The position numbers and the translations under genes are program-made. A DNA stretch of 64,000 bases from contig NZ_JAUYTP010000029.1 of the NCBI RefSeq assembly GCF_030695125.1, positions 124,001 through 188,000 on the forward strand. The letters are read 5' to 3'. The notes beneath the pieces are model-generated. The model ran no database searches, was not told the origin of the DNA, and saw only the letters and a program-made list of their open reading frames with translations. This DNA comes from Allobosea sp. Lineage in GTDB: Bacteria > Pseudomonadota > Alphaproteobacteria > Rhizobiales > Beijerinckiaceae. Every line of letters starts with the position of its first letter. Position 1 is the stretch's first letter. This document shows positions 1 through 7,887 of the stretch, piece after piece.

Positions 1-490
1 CCGCACCCGCGGCGCCCGCCCCGGCCGAGGACCCGCCCGGGTTCTTCGTCACATCCCAGGGGTTGCGCGCCAATTCGTGGAAGCTCGACAGCCCCGAGGA
101 GAGCATGCCGTAATCGGGCATCGTCGTCTTGGCGAGCATGACGAAGCCGGCCTCGCGCAGGCGGGCTGAGACCGGGGCATCCTCCGCCATCGGCGTAAGA
201 TCGCGCGCCGCCGTGCCGACCGGCATCTGCGTGCCCTTGGTCGCGATGTTCTCCTTGATCGTGCCGGGCACGCCGTCGAGCGGCAGCGCCTGCCCGCTCA
301 TCCAGCGCGCCTCGGAGGTTTTCGCCGCCGCGCGCGCCACGTCCGGCTGATAGGCGTAGAGCGCCTTGATTTGGGGCTCCCAGGCCTCGATCCGGGCGAT
401 GACGGCATCCACCGCCTCGACCGGAGACAGCGTCTTGCTGCGATAGGCCTCGAGCAGTTCGACGGCGCTGAGATCGGCGGGGTTGGGCAT
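1..490 (-). CDS. amidase (amidase signature family), N-terminal part
   Basis: The gene runs off the left edge, so only about 163 N-terminal residues are visible. They carry the amidase-signature fold landmarks: the catalytic lysine in 'GTIKENIATKG' and the glycine/serine loop 'KNPGGSSAGAGAAGA' with the cis-Ser, at the very edge. The nucleophilic Ser lies outside the window. The family hydrolyses amides through a Ser-cisSer-Lys triad; the substrate cannot be told. I chose ATG at 490, because GAGG lies 9 nt upstream; an in-frame ATG at 499 abuts that motif. It could belong with the GntR gene behind it, but they are separated by about 155 nt. Confidence 0.88.
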   Translation of the reverse strand, partial: MPNPADLSAVELLEAYRSKTLSPVEAVDAVIARIEAWEPQIKALYAYQPDVARAAAKTSEARWMSGQALPLDGVPGTIKENIATKGTQMPVGTAARDLTPMAEDAPVSARLREAGFVMLAKTTMPDYGMLSSGLSSFHELARNPWDVTKNPGGSSAGAGAAGA

Positions 491-645
491 CGGCAGCATC
501 CTCGTCAGGCATGGCGCAGCGTGGCTCTCTTTCATGCCACGGCTGATCGGACACGGCATGGCCCGGCAGCGCAACCCGCGCCGGCTTCCGCCGCAGCACG
601 AGGCCAAGCAAGCCCCGCGCCGACCGGGCGGGGGCCATGCCGGTG

Positions 646-1389
646 TCAGACGAAGTAGTCCGGGTTCTGCTCCTGGAGATGCAGCAGATCGGGCAGCAGC
701 GTGCCCAGATGCTGGCGCATCGCGGCTTCGGCGGCCGGCGCGTCATGCCGGCGCACCGCATCCACGATCGACAGATGCTCGCGCATCACCATCGCCATGC
801 GGCCCGGCACGGGCAGTGTCATCCGGCGGCAGCGATCGATCTGCGCCTTGGCGGCATGGGCTATCCTCCAGATGCCGGGATAGCCGGCGATCCCGGCCAG
901 GGTCTCGTGGAACGCCTCGTCGGCGAGATGGAAGCTCTCCTGGTCGCTCGCCTCGAACGCCTCGTGCTGCCGCGCGATCGTGGCGTCGAGTCTGGCGATG
1001 GCCTCCGGCGTGCCGATCCGCGCCACAAGCGCGACCGTGGCGCATTCGAGCGCCTGCCGGATGAACACGGCCTCAGGGATCGCGTCGGTGGGAATCCGCG
1101 CCACAAACGTCCCGGCCTGCGGGAAGATCTCGACGAGGCCTTCCTCCTTCAGCCGGATCAGCGCCTCGCGGACGGGGGTGCGGCTGGTGCCGAAGCGCGC
1201 CGTCAGGTCCTTTTCGACCAGCGATGCGCCAGGCACGATCTCCATCGCCAGGATCGCGCGCCGGAGTTCGTCCTGCACCATCGAGGCGGCGGTCGAACGG
1301 CTGGCGGGCACGCTCCCCACCGCATGGCGACGCCGCCCGCGTCGAGGGGCGTCATCGCCGACGTTCTGCGGAATCGTGATCTGCGACAT
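646..1389 (-). CDS. GntR-family (FCD/FadR subfamily) transcriptional regulator
   Basis: A 247-residue regulator with an N-terminal winged helix ('LTARFGTSRTPVREALIRL', the typical GntR recognition region) followed by an all-helical FCD effector domain with the metal/acid-binding histidines of this class ('FHLADEAFHETL'). It is divergent from the uronate operon, so it is probably its repressor, responding to a uronate or keto-deoxy sugar acid; that role is inference. The frame stays open upstream to ATG 1518, but that extension would translate the palindromic operator-like DNA at 1491-1512 and lacks domain homology, so ATG 1389 is preferred. Confidence 0.88.
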   Translation of the reverse strand: MSQITIPQNVGDDAPRRGRRRHAVGSVPASRSTAASMVQDELRRAILAMEIVPGASLVEKDLTARFGTSRTPVREALIRLKEEGLVEIFPQAGTFVARIPTDAIPEAVFIRQALECATVALVARIGTPEAIARLDATIARQHEAFEASDQESFHLADEAFHETLAGIAGYPGIWRIAHAAKAQIDRCRRMTLPVPGRMAMVMREHLSIVDAVRRHDAPAAEAAMRQHLGTLLPDLLHLQEQNPDYFV

Positions 1390-1490
1390 CGCCCTGCTCA
1401 ACTCCGCCAGCGGCCCCTCGGGGTTGCGGGATCCGGCCGCCGCCAGCCCGACATCTGCTCCCTTTGGCCGATAGCATGCCCCTCTTTTCC

Positions 1491-1512
1491 ATACTAGTAT
1501 ATTAGTATATTG
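1491..1512. promoter_or_regulatory. probable GntR operator in the divergent uxaC promoter region
   Basis: An AT-rich island in high-GC DNA. It contains the perfect 10-bp palindrome ATACTAGTAT (1491-1500) overlapping two exact tandem octamers TAGTATAT (1495-1502 and 1503-1510). It sits between the GntR gene and uxaC, 60-80 nt before uxaC. FCD regulators bind short palindromes in exactly this position; assignment to this regulator is inference. Confidence 0.55.
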
Positions 1513-1571
1513 ACCCATCAGCGCTGCAATGCCTATGGTCCGCCGGCAAGCCGACGAGAGTGCAAGACCCG

Positions 1572-2975
1572 ATGTTGCTCCACGATGATCGCCTGTTTCC
1601 CGCCGACCCCGTGACGCGCGGCATCGCGCGCCGGCTCTACGCCACGATTCGCGATCTTCCGATCATCTCGCCCCACGGCCACACCGACCCGCGCTGGTTC
1701 GCCGAGGACCAGCCCTTTCCCGATCCCGCGACGCTCCTGGTCAAGCCGGACCACTACATTTTCCGAATGCTCTATTCGCAGGGTGTGCGGCTCGAGCAGC
1801 TCGGCATCCCCCGCAAGGACGGCGCCGCGGTCGAGACCGATCCGCGTGCAGTCTGGAAGCTTTTCGCCAGGCACTGGTCGCTGTTCCGGGGCACCCCGAC
1901 CCGGCTTTGGTTCGAGCATGCGCTCTCCTCCGTGTTCGGGATCAACGAGCGGCTCTCGCCGGAGAATGCCGACAGGCTCTACGACAAGATCGCCGAGAAG
2001 CTGGTCCAGCCGGAACTCCGACCCCGTGCCCTGTTCGAGCGCTTCAAGATCGAAGCGATCTCGACGACCGAAGGCGCGCTGGATGATCTGAAGTGGCACG
2101 ACATGATCAAAGCCTCGGGCTGGGGCGGCAAGGTCGTCACCGCCTATCGCCCCGACAGCGTCGTCGATCCGGAATTCGAGGGCTTCGCCGCCAACCTTGA
2201 GCAGCTGGGAACGCTGACCGGCGAGGACGTGATGAACTGGAGCGGCTATCTCGCCGCCCACCGCCAGCGCCGCGACTATTTCCGCGCGCGCGGCGCGACC
2301 TCCTCCGACCACGGCCACGCCACCGCCCGCACCGCCAACCTCTCGAAGGCCGACGCGGAAGCCCTCTTCGCCAAGGTCGTCGCCGGCAAGGCCTCGGCCG
2401 AGGAGGCCGACCTGTTCCGCGGCCAGATGCTGACCGAAATGGCGAAGATGAGCCTCGATGACGGGCTCGTGCTGCAGATCCATCCGGGTTCCACGCGCAA
2501 CCACAACGCCTTCCTGTTCGAGCATTTCGGCCGCGACATGGGCGCCGACATCCCGCGCCAGACCGACTACGTCGCCGCGCTGAAACCCCTGCTCGACGCG
2601 GTAGGCAACGAGCCCGGCCTGACCGTGATCGCCTTCACCCTCGACGAGACCAGCTATTCGCGCGAACTCGCGCCGCTGGCGGGGCATTATCCGGCGCTCA
2701 AGCTCGGGCCGGGCTGGTGGTTCCTCGATGCGCCCGAGGCCATGCTGCGCTTCCGCGAACTGACGACCGAGACAGCCGGCTTCTACAATACCGTCGGCTT
2801 CAACGACGACACCCGCGCCTATCTCTCGATCCCCGCGCGCCACGACGTCGCCCGCCGCTGCGACTGCACCTATCTCGCCAAGCTCGTCGCCGAGCACCGC
2901 CTCGACGAGGACGAGGCGGCCGAGGTCGCCCATGACCTCGCCTACCGACTGGCCAAGGAGGCCTATCGCCTGTGA
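1572..2975 (+). CDS. uxaC: glucuronate (uronate) isomerase
   Basis: 467 residues, normal for UxaC. It isomerises D-glucuronate to D-fructuronate (and D-galacturonate to D-tagaturonate) in the cytoplasm. The amidohydrolase-fold metal motif 'SPHGHTDP' (His35, His37) is near the N terminus, and the family motifs 'LQIHPGSTRNHN' and 'GPGWWFLD' follow. ATG 1572 gives the standard family N terminus 'MLLHDDRLFPADP'; a GTG at 1560 is also open in frame and both share the GAGAG motif upstream. First gene of an overlapping operon with kduI, kduD, a KdgF-like gene, TRAP genes and uxuB. Confidence 0.95.
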   Translation: MLLHDDRLFPADPVTRGIARRLYATIRDLPIISPHGHTDPRWFAEDQPFPDPATLLVKPDHYIFRMLYSQGVRLEQLGIPRKDGAAVETDPRAVWKLFARHWSLFRGTPTRLWFEHALSSVFGINERLSPENADRLYDKIAEKLVQPELRPRALFERFKIEAISTTEGALDDLKWHDMIKASGWGGKVVTAYRPDSVVDPEFEGFAANLEQLGTLTGEDVMNWSGYLAAHRQRRDYFRARGATSSDHGHATARTANLSKADAEALFAKVVAGKASAEEADLFRGQMLTEMAKMSLDDGLVLQIHPGSTRNHNAFLFEHFGRDMGADIPRQTDYVAALKPLLDAVGNEPGLTVIAFTLDETSYSRELAPLAGHYPALKLGPGWWFLDAPEAMLRFRELTTETAGFYNTVGFNDDTRAYLSIPARHDVARRCDCTYLAKLVAEHRLDEDEAAEVAHDLAYRLAKEAYRL

Positions 2976-3835
2976 CCGCCCCCAAGATGATCGACAAAAA
3001 GACGACCGACGAACGCCAGGCCGCCCATCCGCGCGATGTCCGCGGCTACGACACCGAGACCTTGCGCGCCGACTTCCTGATCGAGCGCATCTTCGTCACG
3101 GGCGAGATCACGCTGACCTACAGCCATTACGACCGCATGATCGTCGGCGGCGCGATGCCGGCGGCCGCGCCGCTGACGCTCGCCCCCTTCGCGCCGACCG
3201 GCACGTCCTTCTTCCTGGCGCGGCGCGAGCTCGGCGTGATCAACATCGGCGGCGCCGGCCGCGTCACGGTCGATGGCACGGTCTTCGAGCTACCGAGCCT
3301 GGACGCGCTTTATGTCGGGCTCGGCGCCAAGGACGTCGCCTTCGCCAGCGCGGATGCCGCCAACCCCGCCAAGTTCTACCTGACCAGCGCGCCCGCCCAC
3401 CGCGAGGCGCCGCACCAGCTCATCCGCAAGGACGACGCCAACACGATCCACCTCGGTTCGTCGGAGACCTCGAACAAGCGCACCATCCGGCAATACATCA
3501 TGCCCAACACCACCGGCACCAACCAGCTGGTGATGGGCATGACGGCACTGGAACCGGGCTCGGTCTGGAACTCCATGCCCTGCCACACCCATACGCGACG
3601 GATGGAGGCCTATCTCTATTTCAACCTCGACCCCGCCCACCGCGTCTTCCACTTCATGGGTGAGCCCCAGCAGACCCGCCACCTCCTCGTCGCCAACGAG
3701 CAGGCCGTGATCTCGCCGAACTGGTCGATCCATTGCGGCTGCGGCACCTCGAACTACGCCTTCGTCTGGGCCATGGCCGGCGACAATGTCGAGTTCACCG
3801 ACATGGACGCAGCCCCCGTGGACAGCTTGCGCTGA
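2972..3835 (+). CDS. kduI: 5-dehydro-4-deoxy-D-glucuronate isomerase
   Basis: 287 residues, full-length KduI. It converts 5-keto-4-deoxyuronate (DKI) to 3-deoxy-D-glycero-2,5-hexodiulosonate, the step before KduD in unsaturated-uronate breakdown. The cupin metal site is visible as 'CHTHTRRMEAY' with the later histidine in 'NWSIHCGCG'. The GTG start at 2972 overlaps the uxaC stop by 4 nt (GTGA), implying translational coupling; an ATG at 2987 is the alternative. KduI/KduD have also been implicated in plain glucuronate/galacturonate metabolism in E. coli, which would fit uxaC in the same operon. Confidence 0.95.
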   Translation: MTAPKMIDKKTTDERQAAHPRDVRGYDTETLRADFLIERIFVTGEITLTYSHYDRMIVGGAMPAAAPLTLAPFAPTGTSFFLARRELGVINIGGAGRVTVDGTVFELPSLDALYVGLGAKDVAFASADAANPAKFYLTSAPAHREAPHQLIRKDDANTIHLGSSETSNKRTIRQYIMPNTTGTNQLVMGMTALEPGSVWNSMPCHTHTRRMEAYLYFNLDPAHRVFHFMGEPQQTRHLLVANEQAVISPNWSIHCGCGTSNYAFVWAMAGDNVEFTDMDAAPVDSLR

Positions 3836-4593
3836 TGACCTCGCCCTTCGACCTCACCGGCCGCAGAGCCCTGGTGACCGGCGCCAATACCGGCATCGGC
3901 CAGGGCATCGCGCTGGCGCTGGCGCAAGCGGGCGCCACGGTGGTGGCCGCCGGGCGCTCGGACCTGACCGAGACGCTGGGGCTGGTCGCGGCGGCCGGCG
4001 GAACGGCTCATCCCCTCAAGGTCGATCTGCAGGAACAGGGCATCGCGCCGCGCGTCATCGCGCAGGCTGAAGGTCTCGCCGGCCCGCTCGACATCCTCGT
4101 CAACAATGCCGGCATCATCCGCAGGGCCGACGCCCTCGATTTCAGCGAGAGCGACTGGGACGAGGTGATGAACGTCAACCTCAAGGCGACGTTCTTCCTG
4201 GCCCAGGCCTTCGCAAAATCGGCGGTCGAGGCCGGACGCGGCGCCCGCATCGTCAACATCGCCTCGCTGCTGTCGTTCCAGGGCGGCATCCGCGTCGCCT
4301 CCTACACCGCCAGCAAGAGCGGACTCGCCGGGCTGACCAAGCTTCTCGCCTGCGAGTGGGCGCAGAAGGGCATCAATGTGAACGCCATCGCCCCGGGCTA
4401 CATCGAGAGCAACAACACGCAGGCGCTCCGCGCCGACCCGGACCGCAACCAGGCGATCCTTGCGCGCATTCCCGCCGGCCGCTGGGGCAAGCCCTCGGAC
4501 ATCGGCGGCGCGGCCGTGTTCCTCGCCAGCGACGCCGCCGCCTATATGCACGGCGCAATCATCCCCGTCGACGGAGGCTGGCTCGCACGATGA
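3835..4593 (+). CDS. kduD: 2-dehydro-3-deoxy-D-gluconate 5-dehydrogenase (SDR family)
   Basis: 252-residue short-chain dehydrogenase. The cofactor loop 'VTGANTGIGQGIA' is at the N terminus, with 'NNAGI' and the catalytic 'YTASK' (Tyr/Lys) further on. KduD reduces the KduI product to 2-keto-3-deoxygluconate. ATG 3835 overlaps the kduI stop by one base (TGATG); the open frame further upstream reads through kduI and is not coding. Downstream it overlaps the cupin gene by 4 nt. The specific call rests on position next to kduI and on the 'FDLTGRRALVTGANTGIGQG' KduD-like N terminus. Confidence 0.93.
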   Translation: MTSPFDLTGRRALVTGANTGIGQGIALALAQAGATVVAAGRSDLTETLGLVAAAGGTAHPLKVDLQEQGIAPRVIAQAEGLAGPLDILVNNAGIIRRADALDFSESDWDEVMNVNLKATFFLAQAFAKSAVEAGRGARIVNIASLLSFQGGIRVASYTASKSGLAGLTKLLACEWAQKGINVNAIAPGYIESNNTQALRADPDRNQAILARIPAGRWGKPSDIGGAAVFLASDAAAYMHGAIIPVDGGWLAR

Positions 4594-4931
4594 CCGAACG
4601 TCTCAATTCCTTCTTCCAGCAGGACGCCGAGATCGCCTGGGAGCCGACCGAGCCCGGCGTGAAGCGCAAGATCATGGCCTATGGCGAAGACCTGATGGTG
4701 GTGCGGGTGGTCTTCGAGGCCGGTGCCGTCGGCAAGCCGCACCAGCATCCGCACCGGCAGGCCTGTTATGTCGAGAGCGGCGTCTTCGACGTCACCATCG
4801 ACGGACAGACCCAGCGTCTGACGGCCGGCGACACCTTCTTCGTCCCGGCCGATCTCGTCCACGGCGTCACCGCGGTCGAGGCCGGCCAGCTGATCGATTC
4901 CTTTACGCCGATGCGGAGCGAATTTCTCTAG
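4590..4931 (+). CDS. kdgF: KdgF-like cupin protein
   Basis: A 113-residue single-domain cupin with metal ligands visible in 'HQHPHRQACYVESG' and 'DLVHG'. KdgF proteins of pectin and alginate degraders open the ring of 4,5-unsaturated galacturonate/uronate monomers to linear DKI, directly feeding KduI. The order kduI-kduD-kdgF and the N-terminal 'GVKRKIMAYGEDLMVVRV' pattern support this over a generic cupin. ATG overlaps the kduD stop (ATGA). No lyase gene that would produce unsaturated monomers is in this window, so oligomers or monomers may come from other loci. Confidence 0.8.
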   Translation: MTERLNSFFQQDAEIAWEPTEPGVKRKIMAYGEDLMVVRVVFEAGAVGKPHQHPHRQACYVESGVFDVTIDGQTQRLTAGDTFFVPADLVHGVTAVEAGQLIDSFTPMRSEFL

Positions 4932-5050
4932 CCAGGACCACCATTTCTCGAGCCGAGACCGCCCTGCCGGCCACCGCCGGCCGGGCTCCCATCACGGGAC
5001 AAGAACGACCGGAAAAACCCGGCGCCACACCAAAAGGGAGAGAAACTGCC

Positions 5051-6034
5051 ATGCTCACCAAACGCACATTCGGCGCGCTCGCGGGCGCCGCCATCCTGGC
5101 CCTGGTCGCCGGCACCGCCAGCGCCCAGACCGTCACCCTTCGTTCGACCGACATCCACCCCGACGGCTATCCGACCATCGAGGCGGTCAAGCACATGAGC
5201 AAGCTGCTCGAGGAGCGCAGCAAGGGCCGCATCAAGATCAATGTCTTCCACTCGGCCCAGCTCGGCCAGGAGAAGGACACGATCGAACAGACACGCTTCG
5301 GCGTGATCGACATGAACCGCATCAACATGGCGCCGTTCAACAACCTGATCCCGGCCACCAACGTGCCGTCGCTGCCCTTCATCTTCCGTTCCGTCGACCA
5401 TATGCGGAAGGTCATGGACGGTCCGATCGGCGACAACCTGCTGAAGGAATTCGAGAAGCACGACCTCGTTGGGCTCGCCTTCTACGATTCCGGCTCGCGC
5501 TCCTTCTACAATTCCAAGCGCGCCATCAACACGCCCGCCGACATGAAGGGCCTCAAGATCCGGGTGCAGCAGTCGGACATGTTCGTCAGCCTGGTCTCGG
5601 CGCTGGGCGCCAACGCGACGCCGATGAACTTCGGCGAGGTCTATTCCGGTCTGCAGACCGGCGTCATCGACGGCGCCGAGAACAACTGGCCGTCCTATGA
5701 ATCGACCAAGCATTACGAGGTGGCGAAGTTCTACTCGCTGACCGAGCATTCGCTCTCGCCCGAAGTGCTGGTGATGTCGAAGAAGAGCTTCGACAAGCTC
5801 AGCGCCGAGGACAAGGCGCTGGTCAGGGCGGCCGCGAAGGAATCCGTCGCCAAGATGCGTGAGCTCTGGGATGCCCGCGAGAAGGCCTCGGAAGCCAAGG
5901 TCAAGGCCGGCGGCGCGGTCGTCAACGCGGTCGAGAAGCAGCCCTTCATCGACGCGATGAAGCCGGTCTACGACAAGTTCGTCACCGACGCGAAGCTCAA
6001 GGACATGGTCTCCGCCATCCAGGCGGTGAAGTGA
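5051..6034 (+). CDS. dctP: TRAP transporter substrate-binding protein, DctP family
   Basis: 327 residues: Sec signal peptide (about 1-25, ending 'GTASAQ'), then a DctP/TAXI-type binding fold with the family region 'LKIRVQQSDMF' and 'MNFGEVYSGLQTGVIDGAEN'. The arginine of the first segment and the asparagine of 'DGAENN' are the usual carboxylate-binding positions. It is periplasmic and captures an acid, probably a hexuronate given the operon. AGGGAG lies about 10 nt before ATG 5051. A strong hairpin after this gene separates it from the membrane subunits, consistent with higher expression of the binding protein. Confidence 0.94.
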   Translation: MLTKRTFGALAGAAILALVAGTASAQTVTLRSTDIHPDGYPTIEAVKHMSKLLEERSKGRIKINVFHSAQLGQEKDTIEQTRFGVIDMNRINMAPFNNLIPATNVPSLPFIFRSVDHMRKVMDGPIGDNLLKEFEKHDLVGLAFYDSGSRSFYNSKRAINTPADMKGLKIRVQQSDMFVSLVSALGANATPMNFGEVYSGLQTGVIDGAENNWPSYESTKHYEVAKFYSLTEHSLSPEVLVMSKKSFDKLSAEDKALVRAAAKESVAKMRELWDAREKASEAKVKAGGAVVNAVEKQPFIDAMKPVYDKFVTDAKLKDMVSAIQAVK

Positions 6035-6050
6035 GCGTCTGCTGAACATG

Positions 6051-6080
6051 ATGGCGCGCCACCCGGCGCGCCATTTTCCT
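6051..6080 (+). terminator. intercistronic attenuator between dctP and dctQ
   Basis: A perfect 10-bp stem (6051-6060 ATGGCGCGCC with 6065-6074) closes a 4-nt ACCC loop and runs into TTTTCC. It has the form of an intrinsic terminator inside the operon, so it would lower expression of the membrane subunits relative to dctP or stabilise the upstream mRNA. Confidence 0.7.
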
Positions 6081-6109
6081 TTCGTCGTCCCTCGCTCCCG
6101 GACCACCCC

Positions 6110-6604
6110 ATGTCACCAGTCTTGACTCGAGTCTCCAGTGCCCTGGCGTCGCTGGCCCTGTGGTTGTCGGCCATCGGGCTGGTCGGCATGACGCTGGCGG
6201 TGTCCTGGCAGGTGTTCGGGCGCTATGTGCTCAACAGCACGCCGACCTGGACCGAGGCGCTGTCGATCCAGCTGATGGGCTGGTTCATCCTGCTGGGCGC
6301 CGCCGTCGGCGTCCGCGAGGGCTACCATCTCGGCTTTGACATCCTGCGCATCGCGCTGCCTGGCCGGCCCGCCAAGCTGATGGCCCTCGTCAGCCATCTC
6401 GTCGTGCTCGCCTTCGGCCTCGCCATGGTCTGGTACAGCTGGGATCTCGTCGTTGGCACCTGGACGGCCACGATCCCGATCCTCGGTTGGCCGGGCGGCG
6501 TCGATTTCCTGCCGCTGCTCGGCGGCGGCGCGCTGATCTCCTTCTTCACCCTCGAGCATCTCTACAATCTGGCCACCGGCCTCGATGATGGGACCGGCGC
6601 ATGA
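6110..6604 (+). CDS. dctQ: TRAP transporter small permease, DctQ family
   Basis: 164 residues with four predicted membrane segments (around 13-35, 48-66, 85-108, 128-150) and the DctQ-type sequence 'VSWQVFGRYVLNSTPTWTEA'. The small subunit pairs with DctM to form the sodium-coupled permease. Its stop overlaps the dctM start by 4 nt (ATGA), which fixes both ends. It belongs to the uronate operon; the transported acid is inferred from context only. Confidence 0.93.
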   Translation: MSPVLTRVSSALASLALWLSAIGLVGMTLAVSWQVFGRYVLNSTPTWTEALSIQLMGWFILLGAAVGVREGYHLGFDILRIALPGRPAKLMALVSHLVVLAFGLAMVWYSWDLVVGTWTATIPILGWPGGVDFLPLLGGGALISFFTLEHLYNLATGLDDGTGA

Positions 6605-7887
6605 GCCTCGAACTGATCATTCTCTTCGGCAGCTTCGTCGTCCTGCTGCTGATCGGCACGCCGATCGCGTTTTGCCTCGGCGCCGCCTCGCTGGCGACCG
6701 TCGTTTACATGGGCATCCCGCCGCTGGTCGTCTTCCAGCGACTGAATTCCGGGATCAGCGTGTTTTCACTGATGGCGATCCCCTTCTTCATCTATGCCGG
6801 TGACCTGATGATCCGGGGTGGCATCGCGGAACGGCTGGTGCGCTTCGCCGGCTCGCTGGTCGGGCATCTGCGCGGCGGGCTCGGCCAGGTGAACATCGCG
6901 GCCTCCACCCTGTTCGGCGGTATTTCCGGCTCGGCCGTGGCGGATGCCTCCGCCATCGGCGGGCTGATGATCCCCCAGATGCAGAAGCGCGGCTACGACA
7001 CCTCCTTTGCCGTCAACGTCACGGTCAGCTCCGCCATCATCGCGCTGCTGATCCCGCCCTCCCACAACATGATCATCTATTCGCTGTCGGCGGGCGGCTC
7101 GATCTCGATCGCCGATCTCTTCACCGCCGGCATCGTGCCTGGCCTGATGCTGGCCGCCGCGCTGATGCTGGTGACCTGGTTCGTCGCGCGCAAGCGCGGC
7201 TACCCGGCAGAAGCCTTCCCCGGCTGGACCAGGGTCGCGACCTATGCCGTCTCCGCCTTCCCCGGCATCATCCTGATCGGCATCATCTTCGGCGGCGTGC
7301 GCTCGGGCGTCTTCACCGCCACCGAAAGCTCCTGCATCGCTGCGGTCTACGCGCTGCTGATCACGGTGCTGGTCTATCGCGGCATGAACCTCGCCGAGTT
7401 CAAGGACGCGACCTTCGCGGCCGTGCGCACCACCGCGATGGTCCTGCTGGTGATCGGCTGCGCGGCCGCTTTCGGCTGGCTGCTCGCCTTCTTCCAGGTG
7501 CCATCGGCCATGGTCGCCTTCATGCGGTCGATCTCCAACGATCCGATCGTGATCTTCCTGCTGATCAACCTGTTGCTGCTGTTCCTGGGCACCTTCATGG
7601 ACATGTCGCCGCTGATCATCATCACCACGCCGATCTTCCTGCCGGTGGTGACGGCCTTCGGCATGGACCCGGTGCATTTCGGCGCCATCCTGATCCTGAA
7701 TCTCGGCATCGGCCTGTGCACCCCGCCGGTGGGCGCCGTGCTCTTCGTCGGCTGCGCGATCGGGCGCATTTCGATCTGGGAGGCAATGCGGACGATCTGG
7801 CCTTTCTACGGCGCCAGCCTCGCCGTACTGATGCTCGTCACCTATGTCCCCGCCTTCTCCCTCTGGCTGCCGAGCATGTTCCGTTGA
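6601..7887 (+). CDS. dctM: TRAP transporter large permease, DctM family
   Basis: 428 residues, typical for DctM, with about 12 hydrophobic segments. Family landmarks include 'IPFFIYAGDLMIRGGIAERL', 'GGISGSAVADASAIGG' and 'IGLCTPPVGAVLF'. It is the ion-coupled channel of the TRAP system for the dctP ligand. The start overlaps dctQ (ATGA) and the stop overlaps the TTG start of the next gene (TTGA), so Q, M and the reductase are translationally linked. Confidence 0.95.
   Translation: MSLELIILFGSFVVLLLIGTPIAFCLGAASLATVVYMGIPPLVVFQRLNSGISVFSLMAIPFFIYAGDLMIRGGIAERLVRFAGSLVGHLRGGLGQVNIAASTLFGGISGSAVADASAIGGLMIPQMQKRGYDTSFAVNVTVSSAIIALLIPPSHNMIIYSLSAGGSISIADLFTAGIVPGLMLAAALMLVTWFVARKRGYPAEAFPGWTRVATYAVSAFPGIILIGIIFGGVRSGVFTATESSCIAAVYALLITVLVYRGMNLAEFKDATFAAVRTTAMVLLVIGCAAAFGWLLAFFQVPSAMVAFMRSISNDPIVIFLLINLLLLFLGTFMDMSPLIIITTPIFLPVVTAFGMDPVHFGAILILNLGIGLCTPPVGAVLFVGCAIGRISIWEAMRTIWPFYGASLAVLMLVTYVPAFSLWLPSMFR

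Noticed and set aside
371..1064. Plus-strand frames antisense to amidase and GntR genes
   Set aside because: Overlap the better supported minus-strand genes and show no domain.
1390..1518. 43-residue N-terminal extension of the GntR regulator
   Set aside because: Would translate the operator palindrome and has no family similarity; start set at 1389.
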